A stretch of DNA of 20,477 nucleotides from CAZAEL01 sp964484135 (lineage in GTDB: Bacteria > Elusimicrobiota > Elusimicrobia > FEN-1173), in the NCBI GenBank assembly GCA_964484135.1, contig CAZAEL010000042.1, forward strand, positions 1 to 20,477, read 5' to 3'. The position numbers were made by a program, and so were the translations under genes. Under the pieces are notes generated by a model, which did no database searches, was not told the origin of the DNA, and saw nothing but the letters and a program-made list of their open reading frames with translations. Shown one piece after another: positions 5,971-12,789 of this stretch (the first letter of the stretch is position 1; the number at the start of each line of letters is the position of its first letter).

Positions 5971-6975
5971 ATGTTGAAGAACCTTCTGAAATCGCTGTCG
6001 GCCGGGGCGCTGTCCCTGGCCTTGATCGTCCCGGCGTTTGCCAAGGATGTGGCCCTGCTGAACGTGTCTTACGACCCCACGCGGGAGCTGTACCAGGAGT
6101 TCAACGCGGCGTTCGCCAAGGACTGGAAGACCAGGACCGGCCAGACCGTCACCATCAACCAGTCCCACGGCGGCTCCGGCAAGCAGGCCCGGGCCGTGAT
6201 CGACGGGCTGGAGGCGGACGTGGTGACCCTGGCGCTGTCCTACGACGTGGACGCCCTGGCGGAGAAGGGAAACCTGATCCCCAAGAACTGGCAGACGCGC
6301 CTGCCGAACAACAGCGCGCCCTACACCTCCACCATCGTGTTCCTGGTGCGGAAGGGCAACCCCAAGGGCGTCAAGGACTGGGACGACCTGGTGAAGCCGG
6401 GGCTGTCCGTGGTCACGCCCAACCCCAAGACCTCCGGCGGGGCCCGGTGGAATTATTTGGCGGCCTGGGGATACGCCCTGAAAAAGTACAATGAGGAAGC
6501 CAAGGCCCGGGAGTTCGTGACCAAGCTGTACAAGAACGTGCCGGTGCTGGACTCCGGCGCCCGGGGCGCCACCGTGACCTTCGTGGAGCGGGGCATCGGG
6601 GACGTGTTCATTTCCTGGGAGAACGAGGCCTTCCTGGCGGTGCAGGAGCTGGGCCAGGGAAAGTTCGAGATCGTGGCGCCGTCCCTGAGCATCCTGGCCG
6701 AGCCGCCGGTGACCGTGGTGGACCGGGTGGCGGACCGGCGCGGCACGCGGGCCGTGGCCGAGGCGTACTTGAAATACCTGTACACGGAGGAGGGCCAGGA
6801 GATCGCGGCGAAGCATTATTACCGGCCGCGCCTCAAGGCCGTGGCGGACCGGCACGCGGCCCGGTTTCCGAAGGTGAACCTGTTCACCATCGACGAGCTC
6901 TTCGGCGGCTGGCAGAAGGCCCAGAAGACGCACTTCGCGGACGGCGGCGTCTTCGACCAAATCTATCAACCCTGA
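5971..6975 (+). CDS. sbp: Sulfate ABC transporter periplasmic sulfate-binding protein
   Basis: A 334-aa precursor with a signal peptide (about 1-24, cleaved after VPAFA). It binds sulfate in the periplasm for CysTWA. Family signatures are LLNVSYDPTRELYQEFN, QSHGGSGKQARAVIDGL (anion-binding loop), ADVVTLALSYDVDAL, TPNPKTSGGARWNYL and FISWENEA. Length is normal for Sbp/CysP, which cannot be told apart here. AGAGGAAAA lies before the ATG. cysT follows after 13 nt. Confidence 0.95.
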   Translation: MLKNLLKSLSAGALSLALIVPAFAKDVALLNVSYDPTRELYQEFNAAFAKDWKTRTGQTVTINQSHGGSGKQARAVIDGLEADVVTLALSYDVDALAEKGNLIPKNWQTRLPNNSAPYTSTIVFLVRKGNPKGVKDWDDLVKPGLSVVTPNPKTSGGARWNYLAAWGYALKKYNEEAKAREFVTKLYKNVPVLDSGARGATVTFVERGIGDVFISWENEAFLAVQELGQGKFEIVAPSLSILAEPPVTVVDRVADRRGTRAVAEAYLKYLYTEEGQEIAAKHYYRPRLKAVADRHAARFPKVNLFTIDELFGGWQKAQKTHFADGGVFDQIYQP

Positions 6976-6988
6976 GGGAGGACGCTTC

Positions 6989-7816
6989 TTGATCAAGGGG
7001 CAACGCATACTGCCGGGTTTCGGGCTCTCGCTGGGGTACACGGTCTTCTACCTGGGGCTGGTGGTGCTGATTCCCCTGTCCACCCTCTTCGTCAAGACCC
7101 TGTCCCTGACCTGGCCCGAGTTCTGGGCCGTGGTGGCGTCGCCCCGGGTGCTGGCGTCTTTCAAGATCACCTTCGGGGCGTCCCTGGCCGCGGCCCTGGT
7201 GAACGTGGTGTTCGGGACCGTGGTGGCCTGGGTGCTGACGCGGTATTCTTTCCCCGGCCGCGCCCTGGTGGACGGGCTGGTGGACCTGCCCTTCGCCCTG
7301 CCCACGGCCGTGGCCGGCATCGCGCTCACCGAGGTGTATTCGGCCAACGGCTGGCTGGGCGCGCCCCTGGCCCGGCTGGGGATCAAGGCCGCCTTTTCTC
7401 CCCTGGGGATCGTGATCGCCCTCACCTTCATCGGACTGCCCTTCGTGGTGCGCACGCTCCAGCCCGTGCTGGAGGACATGGACCCGGACCAGGAGGAGGC
7501 GGCCCAGACCCTGGGCGCCAGCCGCTGGGTGACCGTCCGCCGGGTGATCTTCCCGGCGCTGGCCCCGGCGCTCCTGACCGGTTTCACCCTGGCCTTCGCC
7601 CGGGCCGTGGGGGAATACGGCTCCGTGGTGTTCATCTCCGGCAACCTGCCCATGAAGACGGAGATCGCCCCGCTCCTGATCATGTCCAAGCTGGAGCAGT
7701 ACGACTACGCCGGGGCCACGGCCATCGCCGTGGTCATGCTGGCGCTGTCTTTCGCCATGCTGTTGGGCATCAACCTGCTGCAGGCCTGGAGCCGGCGCAG
7801 GCAAGGAGAGCTTTGA
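6989..7816 (+). CDS. cysT: Sulfate ABC transporter permease CysT
   Basis: A 275-aa inner-membrane permease with about six membrane segments, one half of the sulfate channel. The ABC coupling-helix (EAA) loop is EEAAQTLGASRWVTVRRVIFP (split: EEAAQTLGAS then RWVTVRRVIFP), and AVGEYGSVVFISGNLP is diagnostic of sulfate/molybdate permeases. The start is TTG, supported by GGGAGG 8 nt upstream. There is no better ATG before the first membrane helix. It overlaps cysW by one base. Confidence 0.95.
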   Translation: MIKGQRILPGFGLSLGYTVFYLGLVVLIPLSTLFVKTLSLTWPEFWAVVASPRVLASFKITFGASLAAALVNVVFGTVVAWVLTRYSFPGRALVDGLVDLPFALPTAVAGIALTEVYSANGWLGAPLARLGIKAAFSPLGIVIALTFIGLPFVVRTLQPVLEDMDPDQEEAAQTLGASRWVTVRRVIFPALAPALLTGFTLAFARAVGEYGSVVFISGNLPMKTEIAPLLIMSKLEQYDYAGATAIAVVMLALSFAMLLGINLLQAWSRRRQGEL

Positions 7817-8694
7817 TGTCCGGGATCGTCTCGCGCCTGCGCGGCCACGGGAAGCGGGAGCCGGCCGCCCTGTTGACCGAGCCGCCGTTGGTGCGCCGGG
7901 CCCTCCTGGCCGCGGCCCTGGGGTTTTTGGGGCTGTTCCTGTTCGTGCCGGTGGCCGCGGTGTTCGCCAACGCCCTGGCCAAGGGGTGGGGCGCGTACGT
8001 GGGGGCCGTGAAGGACCCCATGACGCTCTCCGCGGTGAGGCTGACGCTCCTGGCGGCTTTTGGGTCCGTGGCGCTGAACACGGTCTTCGGCGTGGCCGCG
8101 GCCTGGGCCGTGACGCGGTTCCGGTTTCCGGGCAAGAACCTGCTGATCACTTTGATCGACCTGCCCTTTTCGGTCTCGCCCGTGATCTCGGGCATGGTGT
8201 TCGTGCTGATCTTCGGGGCGTCGGGCTGGCTGGGCCCCTGGCTCATGGAGCGCGGCGTCCGCGTGCTCTTCGCCCCGCCGGCCATCATCCTGGCCACCAC
8301 CTTCGTGACGTTTCCCTTCGTGGCGCGGGAGCTGATCCCCCTGATGCAGGCCCAGGGCACGGAAGAGGAGGAGGCCGCGTACGTGCTGGGGGCGAACGGC
8401 TGGCAGATGTTCCGGCGCGTGACCCTGCCCAACATCAAGTGGGGCCTGCTCTACGGCGTGATCCTCTGCAACGCCCGGGCCATGGGCGAGTTCGGGGCCG
8501 TGTCCGTGGTGTCCGGGCACATCCGGGGCAAGACCAACACCATCCCTTTGCACGTGGAAATCCTGTACAACGAGTATAATTTCACGGCGGCCTTCGCCGT
8601 GGCGTCGTTGTTGACCCTTTTGGCGCTGGTGACCCTGGCCGCGAAGTACGCGGTGGAGCGGCGGGCGCGGAAGGCCCTGGAGGTTGTCGGTTGA
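7816..8694 (+). CDS. cysW: Sulfate ABC transporter permease CysW
   Basis: A 292-aa partner permease of CysT with six predicted membrane helices. The coupling loop is EEEEAAYVLGANGWQMFRRV, and AMGEFGAVSVVSGHIRGKT is the CysW signature. The ATG at 7816 is chosen over TTG 7813 because AAGGAGAG lies at good spacing and it forms a TGATG stop-start overlap with cysT. In usual operons cysA comes next, but here a nuclease ORF intervenes. Confidence 0.95.
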   Translation: MSGIVSRLRGHGKREPAALLTEPPLVRRALLAAALGFLGLFLFVPVAAVFANALAKGWGAYVGAVKDPMTLSAVRLTLLAAFGSVALNTVFGVAAAWAVTRFRFPGKNLLITLIDLPFSVSPVISGMVFVLIFGASGWLGPWLMERGVRVLFAPPAIILATTFVTFPFVARELIPLMQAQGTEEEEAAYVLGANGWQMFRRVTLPNIKWGLLYGVILCNARAMGEFGAVSVVSGHIRGKTNTIPLHVEILYNEYNFTAAFAVASLLTLLALVTLAAKYAVERRARKALEVVG

Positions 8695-9008
8695 CCCCAT
8701 CACCGGCCTGCTTGACGAAGTCGAGCTTTGTTTGTCTTTTGCGAAGGCGGTCCACGGGAAAGTTCTATGTGGGATGGACCACGGATTTGGAGCGGAGGCT
8801 CCCAGAGCATAATTCAGGTTTCAGCCGTTTCACAAGGGGACGCGGTCCATGGGAGCTTATCTCTTTTGAATCTTTTATGAGTCAGACAGAAGCAAAAGAA
8901 AGAGAAAAGACCCTAAAGCGCAATCCTCGAATGGTGCTGTTTTTCAAAAAATGGATGATTCATAACAGGAGAATTCCGCCTTTGGCGGAAAGGCAGGTGA
9001 TGGGGTGA
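8691..9008 (+). CDS. GIY-YIG nuclease-like small protein (probably catalytically weakened)
   Basis: A YhbQ/UvrC-type GIY-YIG domain of 98-105 aa. The expected Y in the first motif (x-V-Y-L-L) is Cys15 (FVCLL), a change one base step from Tyr. The second motif is KFYVG, the helix Arg is in DLERRL (R35/R36), HNSG follows, and the Glu of KEREKTLKR (E72) is kept. No ATG start exists: TTG 8691 overlaps the cysW stop, and TTG 8712 is an alternative. The TGA overlaps the GTG start of cysA (GTGA). AT content is higher than in neighbouring genes. It looks like an insertion between cysW and cysA that keeps translational coupling. Function is unknown. Confidence 0.75.
   Translation: MTPSPACLTKSSFVCLLRRRSTGKFYVGWTTDLERRLPEHNSGFSRFTRGRGPWELISFESFMSQTEAKEREKTLKRNPRMVLFFKKWMIHNRRIPPLAERQVMG
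8974..8990. repeat. Short palindrome inside the end of the GIY-YIG ORF
   Basis: TTCCGCC-TTT-GGCGGAA is a perfect 7-bp hairpin of a type common as a dispersed repeat. It codes for part of the C-terminus and lies 15 nt before the cysA start. Confidence 0.6.
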
Positions 9009-10042
9009 GCATTGACGTCAGGAACCTCAGCAAGACCTTCGGCCGGTTCAAGGCAGTGGACGACGTGAGCTTCAGCGTGGACACCGGCTCCCTGGTGGCG
9101 CTCCTGGGCCCCTCGGGCTCCGGCAAGAGCACGCTCCTGCGCATGATCGCGGGGCTGGAGACGCCGGACGCGGGCGAGATCCGGCTCACGGGAGAGGAGA
9201 GCACCTTTTTGTCGGCCCGGGAGCGCAACGTGGGCTTCGTGTTCCAGCACTACGCGCTCTTCAAGCACATGACCGTGCGGGAGAACATCGCCTTCGGCCT
9301 GCGGGTGCGCAAGGCCTCGGACGAGGAGGTGGCGGCGCGGGTGGAGGAGCTGGTGAACCTGGTGCAACTGGGCGGGCTGGAGGGCCGGTACCCGGCCCAA
9401 CTGTCCGGCGGCCAGCGGCAGCGCGTGGCCCTGGCCCGGGCCCTGGCGCCCCGGCCCCGGGTGCTGCTCTTGGACGAGCCCTTCGGCGCCCTGGACGCCA
9501 AGGTGCGGGAGGAGCTGCGGGAATGGATCCGCCGCCTGCACGAGCAGAGCCACGTGACCACCCTTTTCGTGACCCACGACCAGCACGAGGCGCTGGAGGT
9601 GTCCAACCGCATCCTGGTCATGAACCAGGGCCGCATCCACCAGGAGGGTTCGCCCCTGGAGATCTTCGACCACCCGGCCACCCATTTCGTGGCGCAGTTC
9701 GTGGGGGAGTCCAACTTCATCGAGTCGGAGCTGTCCGCGCCCGAGCTGTGCCTGTGGGGGCCTTTCCGTTTCACGGTGAACGGGTACAAGGTGGGCCAGC
9801 GGGTGCGCATCTATTTCCGCCCCAACGACGTGTACGTGAGCTCGGTCCCGGAGACCCTGCAGGTGAAGGCCCGGATCGTGAAGACGCGGTTCAAGGGGCC
9901 GGTGATCGAGCTTCTGCTGGACGTGGGCGAGGACAAGCGCCTGGTGGCCCACGTGCCCAAGGGCGTGTCCCTGGCCAGCGGTTTCGCCGAGGGGCGGGAG
10001 GTGTACGTGGGCATCACGGCGTTCCACGTTTTCCCGGTGTAG
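9005..10042 (+). CDS. cysA: Sulfate ABC transporter ATP-binding protein CysA
   Basis: A 345-aa ATPase that drives CysT/CysW. Walker A GPSGSGKST (K41), Q-loop FQHYALF, signature LSGGQRQRVALARA, Walker B VLLLDEPFGALD and switch His in THDQHEAL are all intact. A C-terminal extension of about 100 aa with PNDVYV matches the CysA regulatory/TOBE-like region. The start is GTG, overlapping the previous stop. No strong Shine-Dalgarno is seen, so translation may be coupled to the GIY-YIG ORF. Confidence 0.95.
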   Translation: MSIDVRNLSKTFGRFKAVDDVSFSVDTGSLVALLGPSGSGKSTLLRMIAGLETPDAGEIRLTGEESTFLSARERNVGFVFQHYALFKHMTVRENIAFGLRVRKASDEEVAARVEELVNLVQLGGLEGRYPAQLSGGQRQRVALARALAPRPRVLLLDEPFGALDAKVREELREWIRRLHEQSHVTTLFVTHDQHEALEVSNRILVMNQGRIHQEGSPLEIFDHPATHFVAQFVGESNFIESELSAPELCLWGPFRFTVNGYKVGQRVRIYFRPNDVYVSSVPETLQVKARIVKTRFKGPVIELLLDVGEDKRLVAHVPKGVSLASGFAEGREVYVGITAFHVFPV

Positions 10043-10050
10043 AGACGAAA

Positions 10051-10082
10051 GGCGTCCGTGGTCGGCGGTCCGAAGTCCGTGG
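10051..10082 (+). repeat. Heptad arm L1 (family 1), 8 nt after the cysA stop
   Basis: Exactly GGC + four heptads of the form GTCSGNN + G, 32 nt. It pairs imperfectly with arm R1 at 10358-10389. The enclosed 275 nt hold the S23 pseudogene. Confidence 0.9.
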
Positions 10083-10100
10083 CAAAGGCGCGGCTGTACA

Positions 10101-10339
10101 ATGAGTGAACCGTTAAAATTTGAAAAGCCGGTCGTTTGGCAAAAAGCGCTGGATTTTACCCAGCGGAGCGGAGTTCAGGCAATTTGGGGTACGCCGTCCG
10201 TTCCGCCATCGAAGTGGTGGCCTGCCTGCATATAGGGAAAAAGCGGGGGTTGCTGGATGAGGCCGCGCATGCGGCCCTTTGCGACGATCTGAAGTCGATC
10301 ATAAAGAGGATTCATGGTTTACGGAAGTCTTTGAACTAA
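10101..10339 (+). pseudogene. Four-helix-bundle (S23 / 23S rRNA intervening-sequence) protein, frameshifted remnant
   Basis: ATG 10101 opens a frame reading MSEPLKFEKPVVWQKALDFT, the classic F-E-x-L-x-V-W-Q-K-A start of S23/four-helix-bundle proteins. The match then stops and resumes in another frame at about 10178: LGYAVRSAIEVVACLHIGKK, then RGLLDE...LKSIIKRIHGLRKSLN, typical of helices 3-4. The usual middle (the conserved R-R-A-x-x-S-x-x-x-N-I-A-E-G segment) is missing, so this is a deletion plus frameshift. It has about 80 codons against roughly 115-125 normally. It lies between inverted heptad arms. Confidence 0.7.
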
Positions 10340-10357
10340 AAGTTGTTATTTGCCCGG

Positions 10358-10389
10358 CTTCGGACCACGGACTACCGACCACCGACGCC
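10358..10389 (+). repeat. Heptad arm R1 (family 1), 19 nt before cysC
   Basis: C + four heptads NNCSGAC + GCC, 32 nt, the inverse form of L1. It ends just before the AAGGAGG ribosome binding site of cysC. Confidence 0.9.
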
Positions 10390-10408
10390 CTTCAAGGAGG
10401 AAGCATCC

Positions 10409-11026
10409 ATGGAAGCGACGCAACCCAAGAGCAAAAACATCGTCTGGCACCACGGCAAGCTGACCCCGGAGCAGCGGACGCAAAAGCTGGGGCAAAAGGG
10501 CGTGGTGGTGTGGTTCACCGGTTTGTCCGGTTCCGGAAAGTCCACCGTGGCCCGGGAGGTGGAGCTGGCCCTGGTGGAGAACGGCGTGAACGCCGCGGTC
10601 CTGGACGGGGACAACATCCGCCACGGCCTGAACAAGAACCTGGGTTTTTCGCCCGCGGACCGCACCGAGAACATCCGGCGCATCGGCGAGGTGGCCAAGC
10701 TCTTCGCCCAGAACAACGTGGTGGCCATCACGGCCTTCATTTCGCCGTACAAGGCGGACCGGGACGCGGTGCGGGCGCTCCTGCCCGCGGGGGAGTTTTT
10801 GGAGGTTTTCTGCGACACGCCGCTGGAGGTCTGCGAGAAGCGGGACACCAAGGGACTCTACGCCAAGGCCCGGGCCGGACAGATCCCGGAGTTCACCGGC
10901 ATCTCCGCGCCGTACGAGGCGCCGGACAAGCCCGAGCTGACGCTCAAGACCGGCACGGAGACCCTGGAGGAAAGCACCCGGCGGGTGCTGGAACTGCTGC
11001 GGGCAAAGGGCGTTATAAAGATATAA
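10409..11026 (+). CDS. cysC: Adenylylsulfate (APS) kinase CysC
   Basis: A 205-aa cytoplasmic kinase making PAPS from APS and ATP. Walker A GLSGSGKST (K44), DGDNIRHGLN (about 66-75) for APS binding, RTENIRRIGEVAKLF, AFISPY and KGLYAKARAG are all family hallmarks. The ATG at 10409 is chosen because AAGGAGG is 8 nt upstream. A longer frame back to 10343 would run through repeat arm R1. Length is normal for a stand-alone CysC without ATP sulfurylase fusion. Confidence 0.95.
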   Translation: MEATQPKSKNIVWHHGKLTPEQRTQKLGQKGVVVWFTGLSGSGKSTVAREVELALVENGVNAAVLDGDNIRHGLNKNLGFSPADRTENIRRIGEVAKLFAQNNVVAITAFISPYKADRDAVRALLPAGEFLEVFCDTPLEVCEKRDTKGLYAKARAGQIPEFTGISAPYEAPDKPELTLKTGTETLEESTRRVLELLRAKGVIKI

Positions 11027-11027
11027 G

Positions 11028-11117
11028 GGCGTCCGATGTCCGTGGTCCGGAGTCCGATGAAAAGCGGCGGCATGGAAAGAATTGACTTCCGACATCGGAC
11101 TTCCGACTTCTGACGCC
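11028..11117 (+). repeat. Paired heptad arms L2/R2 between cysC and cysH
   Basis: L2 is 11028-11059, GGC(GTCCGNN)4G with all four heptads fitting. R2 is 11086-11117, C(NNCSGAC)4GCC with one mismatch. The 26-nt loop has no gene. L2 begins 1 nt after the cysC stop, and R2 ends 7 nt before the cysH ATG. The pair can form a long imperfect hairpin in the message. Confidence 0.9.
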
Positions 11118-11124
11118 TTTCTTT

Positions 11125-11910
11125 ATGAACATTGACGACAAACTCATCGCGGAGCTGGAGAAAATCGCGGACCCGGGCGCGCTGATCGCCGGGCTGGCGA
11201 AACGGTTCGGGGACCGCGCGGCCATCGGCACCAGCGGCCAGCTTTCGGGCGTGGCCCTGATCGACATGGCCGTGAAGGCCGGGGCCCGGCCTCGGGTCTT
11301 CACCGTGGACACGGGCCGGCTCTTTCCCGAGACCTACGCGCTGTTCGACGAGGTGGAGAAACGCTACGGCCTCAAGATCGAGCGGTACGGCCCGGACCCG
11401 GCCGAGCTGAAGGGCATGGTGGAGGAGTACGGCGAGCATTTGTTCTTCGACAGCAAGGAGCGGCAGGAGCTCTGCTGCCGCGTCCGGAAGGTCCACCCCA
11501 ACGAGAAGGCGCTGAACACCCTGGACGTGTGGATCAACGGCCTGCGCGCGGACCAGTCCGCCTTCCGGGCCGGGACCCCGAGGTTCCAGGTGATCCAGCA
11601 CCACGAGGGCGGCGCGACGCGGCCCATCCTGAAGGTGTCGCCCCTGGCGGACTGGAAGGAGGACCGCCTGCGCCGGTACCTGCAGGAGAACCGGGTCCCC
11701 GTGCACAGGCTTTTGGACGCCAAGCTGCCCGGCGGCTGGCGGTACGAATCCCTGGGCTGCGTGCTCTGCACCACGCCCATCGGCCCGTACGAGCCGCGGC
11801 GGGCCGGGCGCTGGCGCTGGTTCAACCAGACGGACGACAAGAAAGAGTGCGGGCTGCATTTGCCGCAACAACGGACGGCGTCCAAGGCCGAAAATCAAGG
11901 GCGTCCGTAG
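11125..11910 (+). CDS. cysH: Assimilatory APS/PAPS reductase, [4Fe-4S] type
   Basis: A 261-aa reductase giving sulfite from APS or PAPS. GTSGQLSGVALIDMA is the nucleotide-binding loop of the PAPS-reductase fold, and TVDTGRLFPETY follows. C117-C118 and C212-x-x-C215 are the four cluster ligands found in APS reductases and absent from plain PAPS reductases. C242 in KKECGLH is the catalytic Cys. It may act on both substrates, as CysC is made alongside. Homologues end near ECGLH. Here about 15 more residues run into repeat arm L3, which supplies the TAG stop. No Shine-Dalgarno precedes the ATG. Confidence 0.92.
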   Translation: MNIDDKLIAELEKIADPGALIAGLAKRFGDRAAIGTSGQLSGVALIDMAVKAGARPRVFTVDTGRLFPETYALFDEVEKRYGLKIERYGPDPAELKGMVEEYGEHLFFDSKERQELCCRVRKVHPNEKALNTLDVWINGLRADQSAFRAGTPRFQVIQHHEGGATRPILKVSPLADWKEDRLRRYLQENRVPVHRLLDAKLPGGWRYESLGCVLCTTPIGPYEPRRAGRWRWFNQTDDKKECGLHLPQQRTASKAENQGRP

Positions 11911-11986
11911 TCCGTGGTCGGCAGTCCGTAGAAAAACCATGATTGATCCGGAAACCGCCGACTTCGGTCCACCGACTTCGGACGCC
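11900..11986 (+). repeat. Paired heptad arms L3/R3 overlapping cysH and cysQ
   Basis: L3 is 11900-11931, GGC + four GTCSGNN heptads + G. R3 is 11955-11986, the inverse form with two off-consensus bases. The loop is 23 nt and contains the cysQ ATG. L3 holds the stop codon of cysH, and R3 is translated as residues 6-16 of CysQ. Confidence 0.9.
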
Positions 11987-12775
11987 TTTCTTGCGGCGGC
12001 GAGGGAACTGGCCTTGCAGGCCGGCCGCCGCCTCATGGAACTGCGCGGCACGGACCTGACGCGGGAGCGCAAGCCGGACCAGTCCCTGGTGACCAACGCG
12101 GACCACGCGGCCAACGACATTCTGCGCCGGGGGCTGCGCGAGGCCTTTCCCGGCCACGGGATTTTGAGCGAGGAGACGGGGGTGGAGGGGCCGCCGTCTC
12201 CCCACGTGTGGCTGGTGGACCCTTTGGACGGCACCAAGGCCTACGCCAAGGGCGTGCCAGGTTTCAGCGTGATGGTGGGTTTGTTGCGGGAGGGACGGCC
12301 GGTCCTGGGCGTGGTGTACGACCCGCTGGAAGGGCGGCTTTACGAGGCCGCGCGCGGGCAGGGGAGCTTTTGCTCGGTCGGCGGAAAGCGGGAGCGGGTG
12401 CGGGTCTCCGACAGGAACGCGTGGGACGCCATGCCCCTGGTGACCTCCACCGGGTTCCCGGAGCCGCTGCGGGCCGACCTGGCCACCGCCTTTCCCTTTC
12501 CGTTCGCGCCGCCCGTCAACAGCGTGGGCATCAAGGTGGGCCTTTTGGTTCGGCGGGAGGCGGACGTGTACGTCAACCACCACCCGGTCCATTACTGGGA
12601 CACCTGCGCGCCGCTGGTGATCCTGGAGGAGGCCGGCGGCGTCATGACTTTCTGGGACGGCGCGCCTTTGACCTACGATTTGAATTCGGACTTCCGCCAC
12701 GCCGGTCCCACCCTGGCTTCCAACAACCGGCGGCACGGAGAGCTTTCCGGCTTCCTGTCCTGCCGCCTTCCCTAG
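11939..12775 (+). CDS. cysQ: 3'(2'),5'-bisphosphate nucleotidase CysQ
   Basis: A 278-aa Mg-dependent phosphatase of the inositol monophosphatase family. It clears PAP, the inhibitory by-product of PAPS reduction. Metal ligands are E78-E79 (SEET), DPLDGT (94-99) and W220-D221 (YWDTCAP). Residues 6-16 (TADFGPPTSDA) come from repeat arm R3. The family match starts only after them, and no other start codon exists before Met33, so the repeat appears to be used as coding sequence. No Shine-Dalgarno is visible. It is the last gene of the sulfate operon. Confidence 0.92.
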   Translation: MIDPETADFGPPTSDAFLAAARELALQAGRRLMELRGTDLTRERKPDQSLVTNADHAANDILRRGLREAFPGHGILSEETGVEGPPSPHVWLVDPLDGTKAYAKGVPGFSVMVGLLREGRPVLGVVYDPLEGRLYEAARGQGSFCSVGGKRERVRVSDRNAWDAMPLVTSTGFPEPLRADLATAFPFPFAPPVNSVGIKVGLLVRREADVYVNHHPVHYWDTCAPLVILEEAGGVMTFWDGAPLTYDLNSDFRHAGPTLASNNRRHGELSGFLSCRLP

Positions 12776-12789
12776 AAGAGAAAAATCCC

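Noticed and set aside
4023..6044. 673-codon minus frame across the aminotransferase end, leader and porin
   Set aside because: It covers the promoter, riboswitch and a well-supported porin gene, and its Gly/Arg/Val-rich translation matches no family.
10343..10408. N-terminal extension of CysC from an upstream TTG
   Set aside because: It would translate repeat arm R1. ATG 10409 has a strong AAGGAGG at correct spacing and gives the normal family length.
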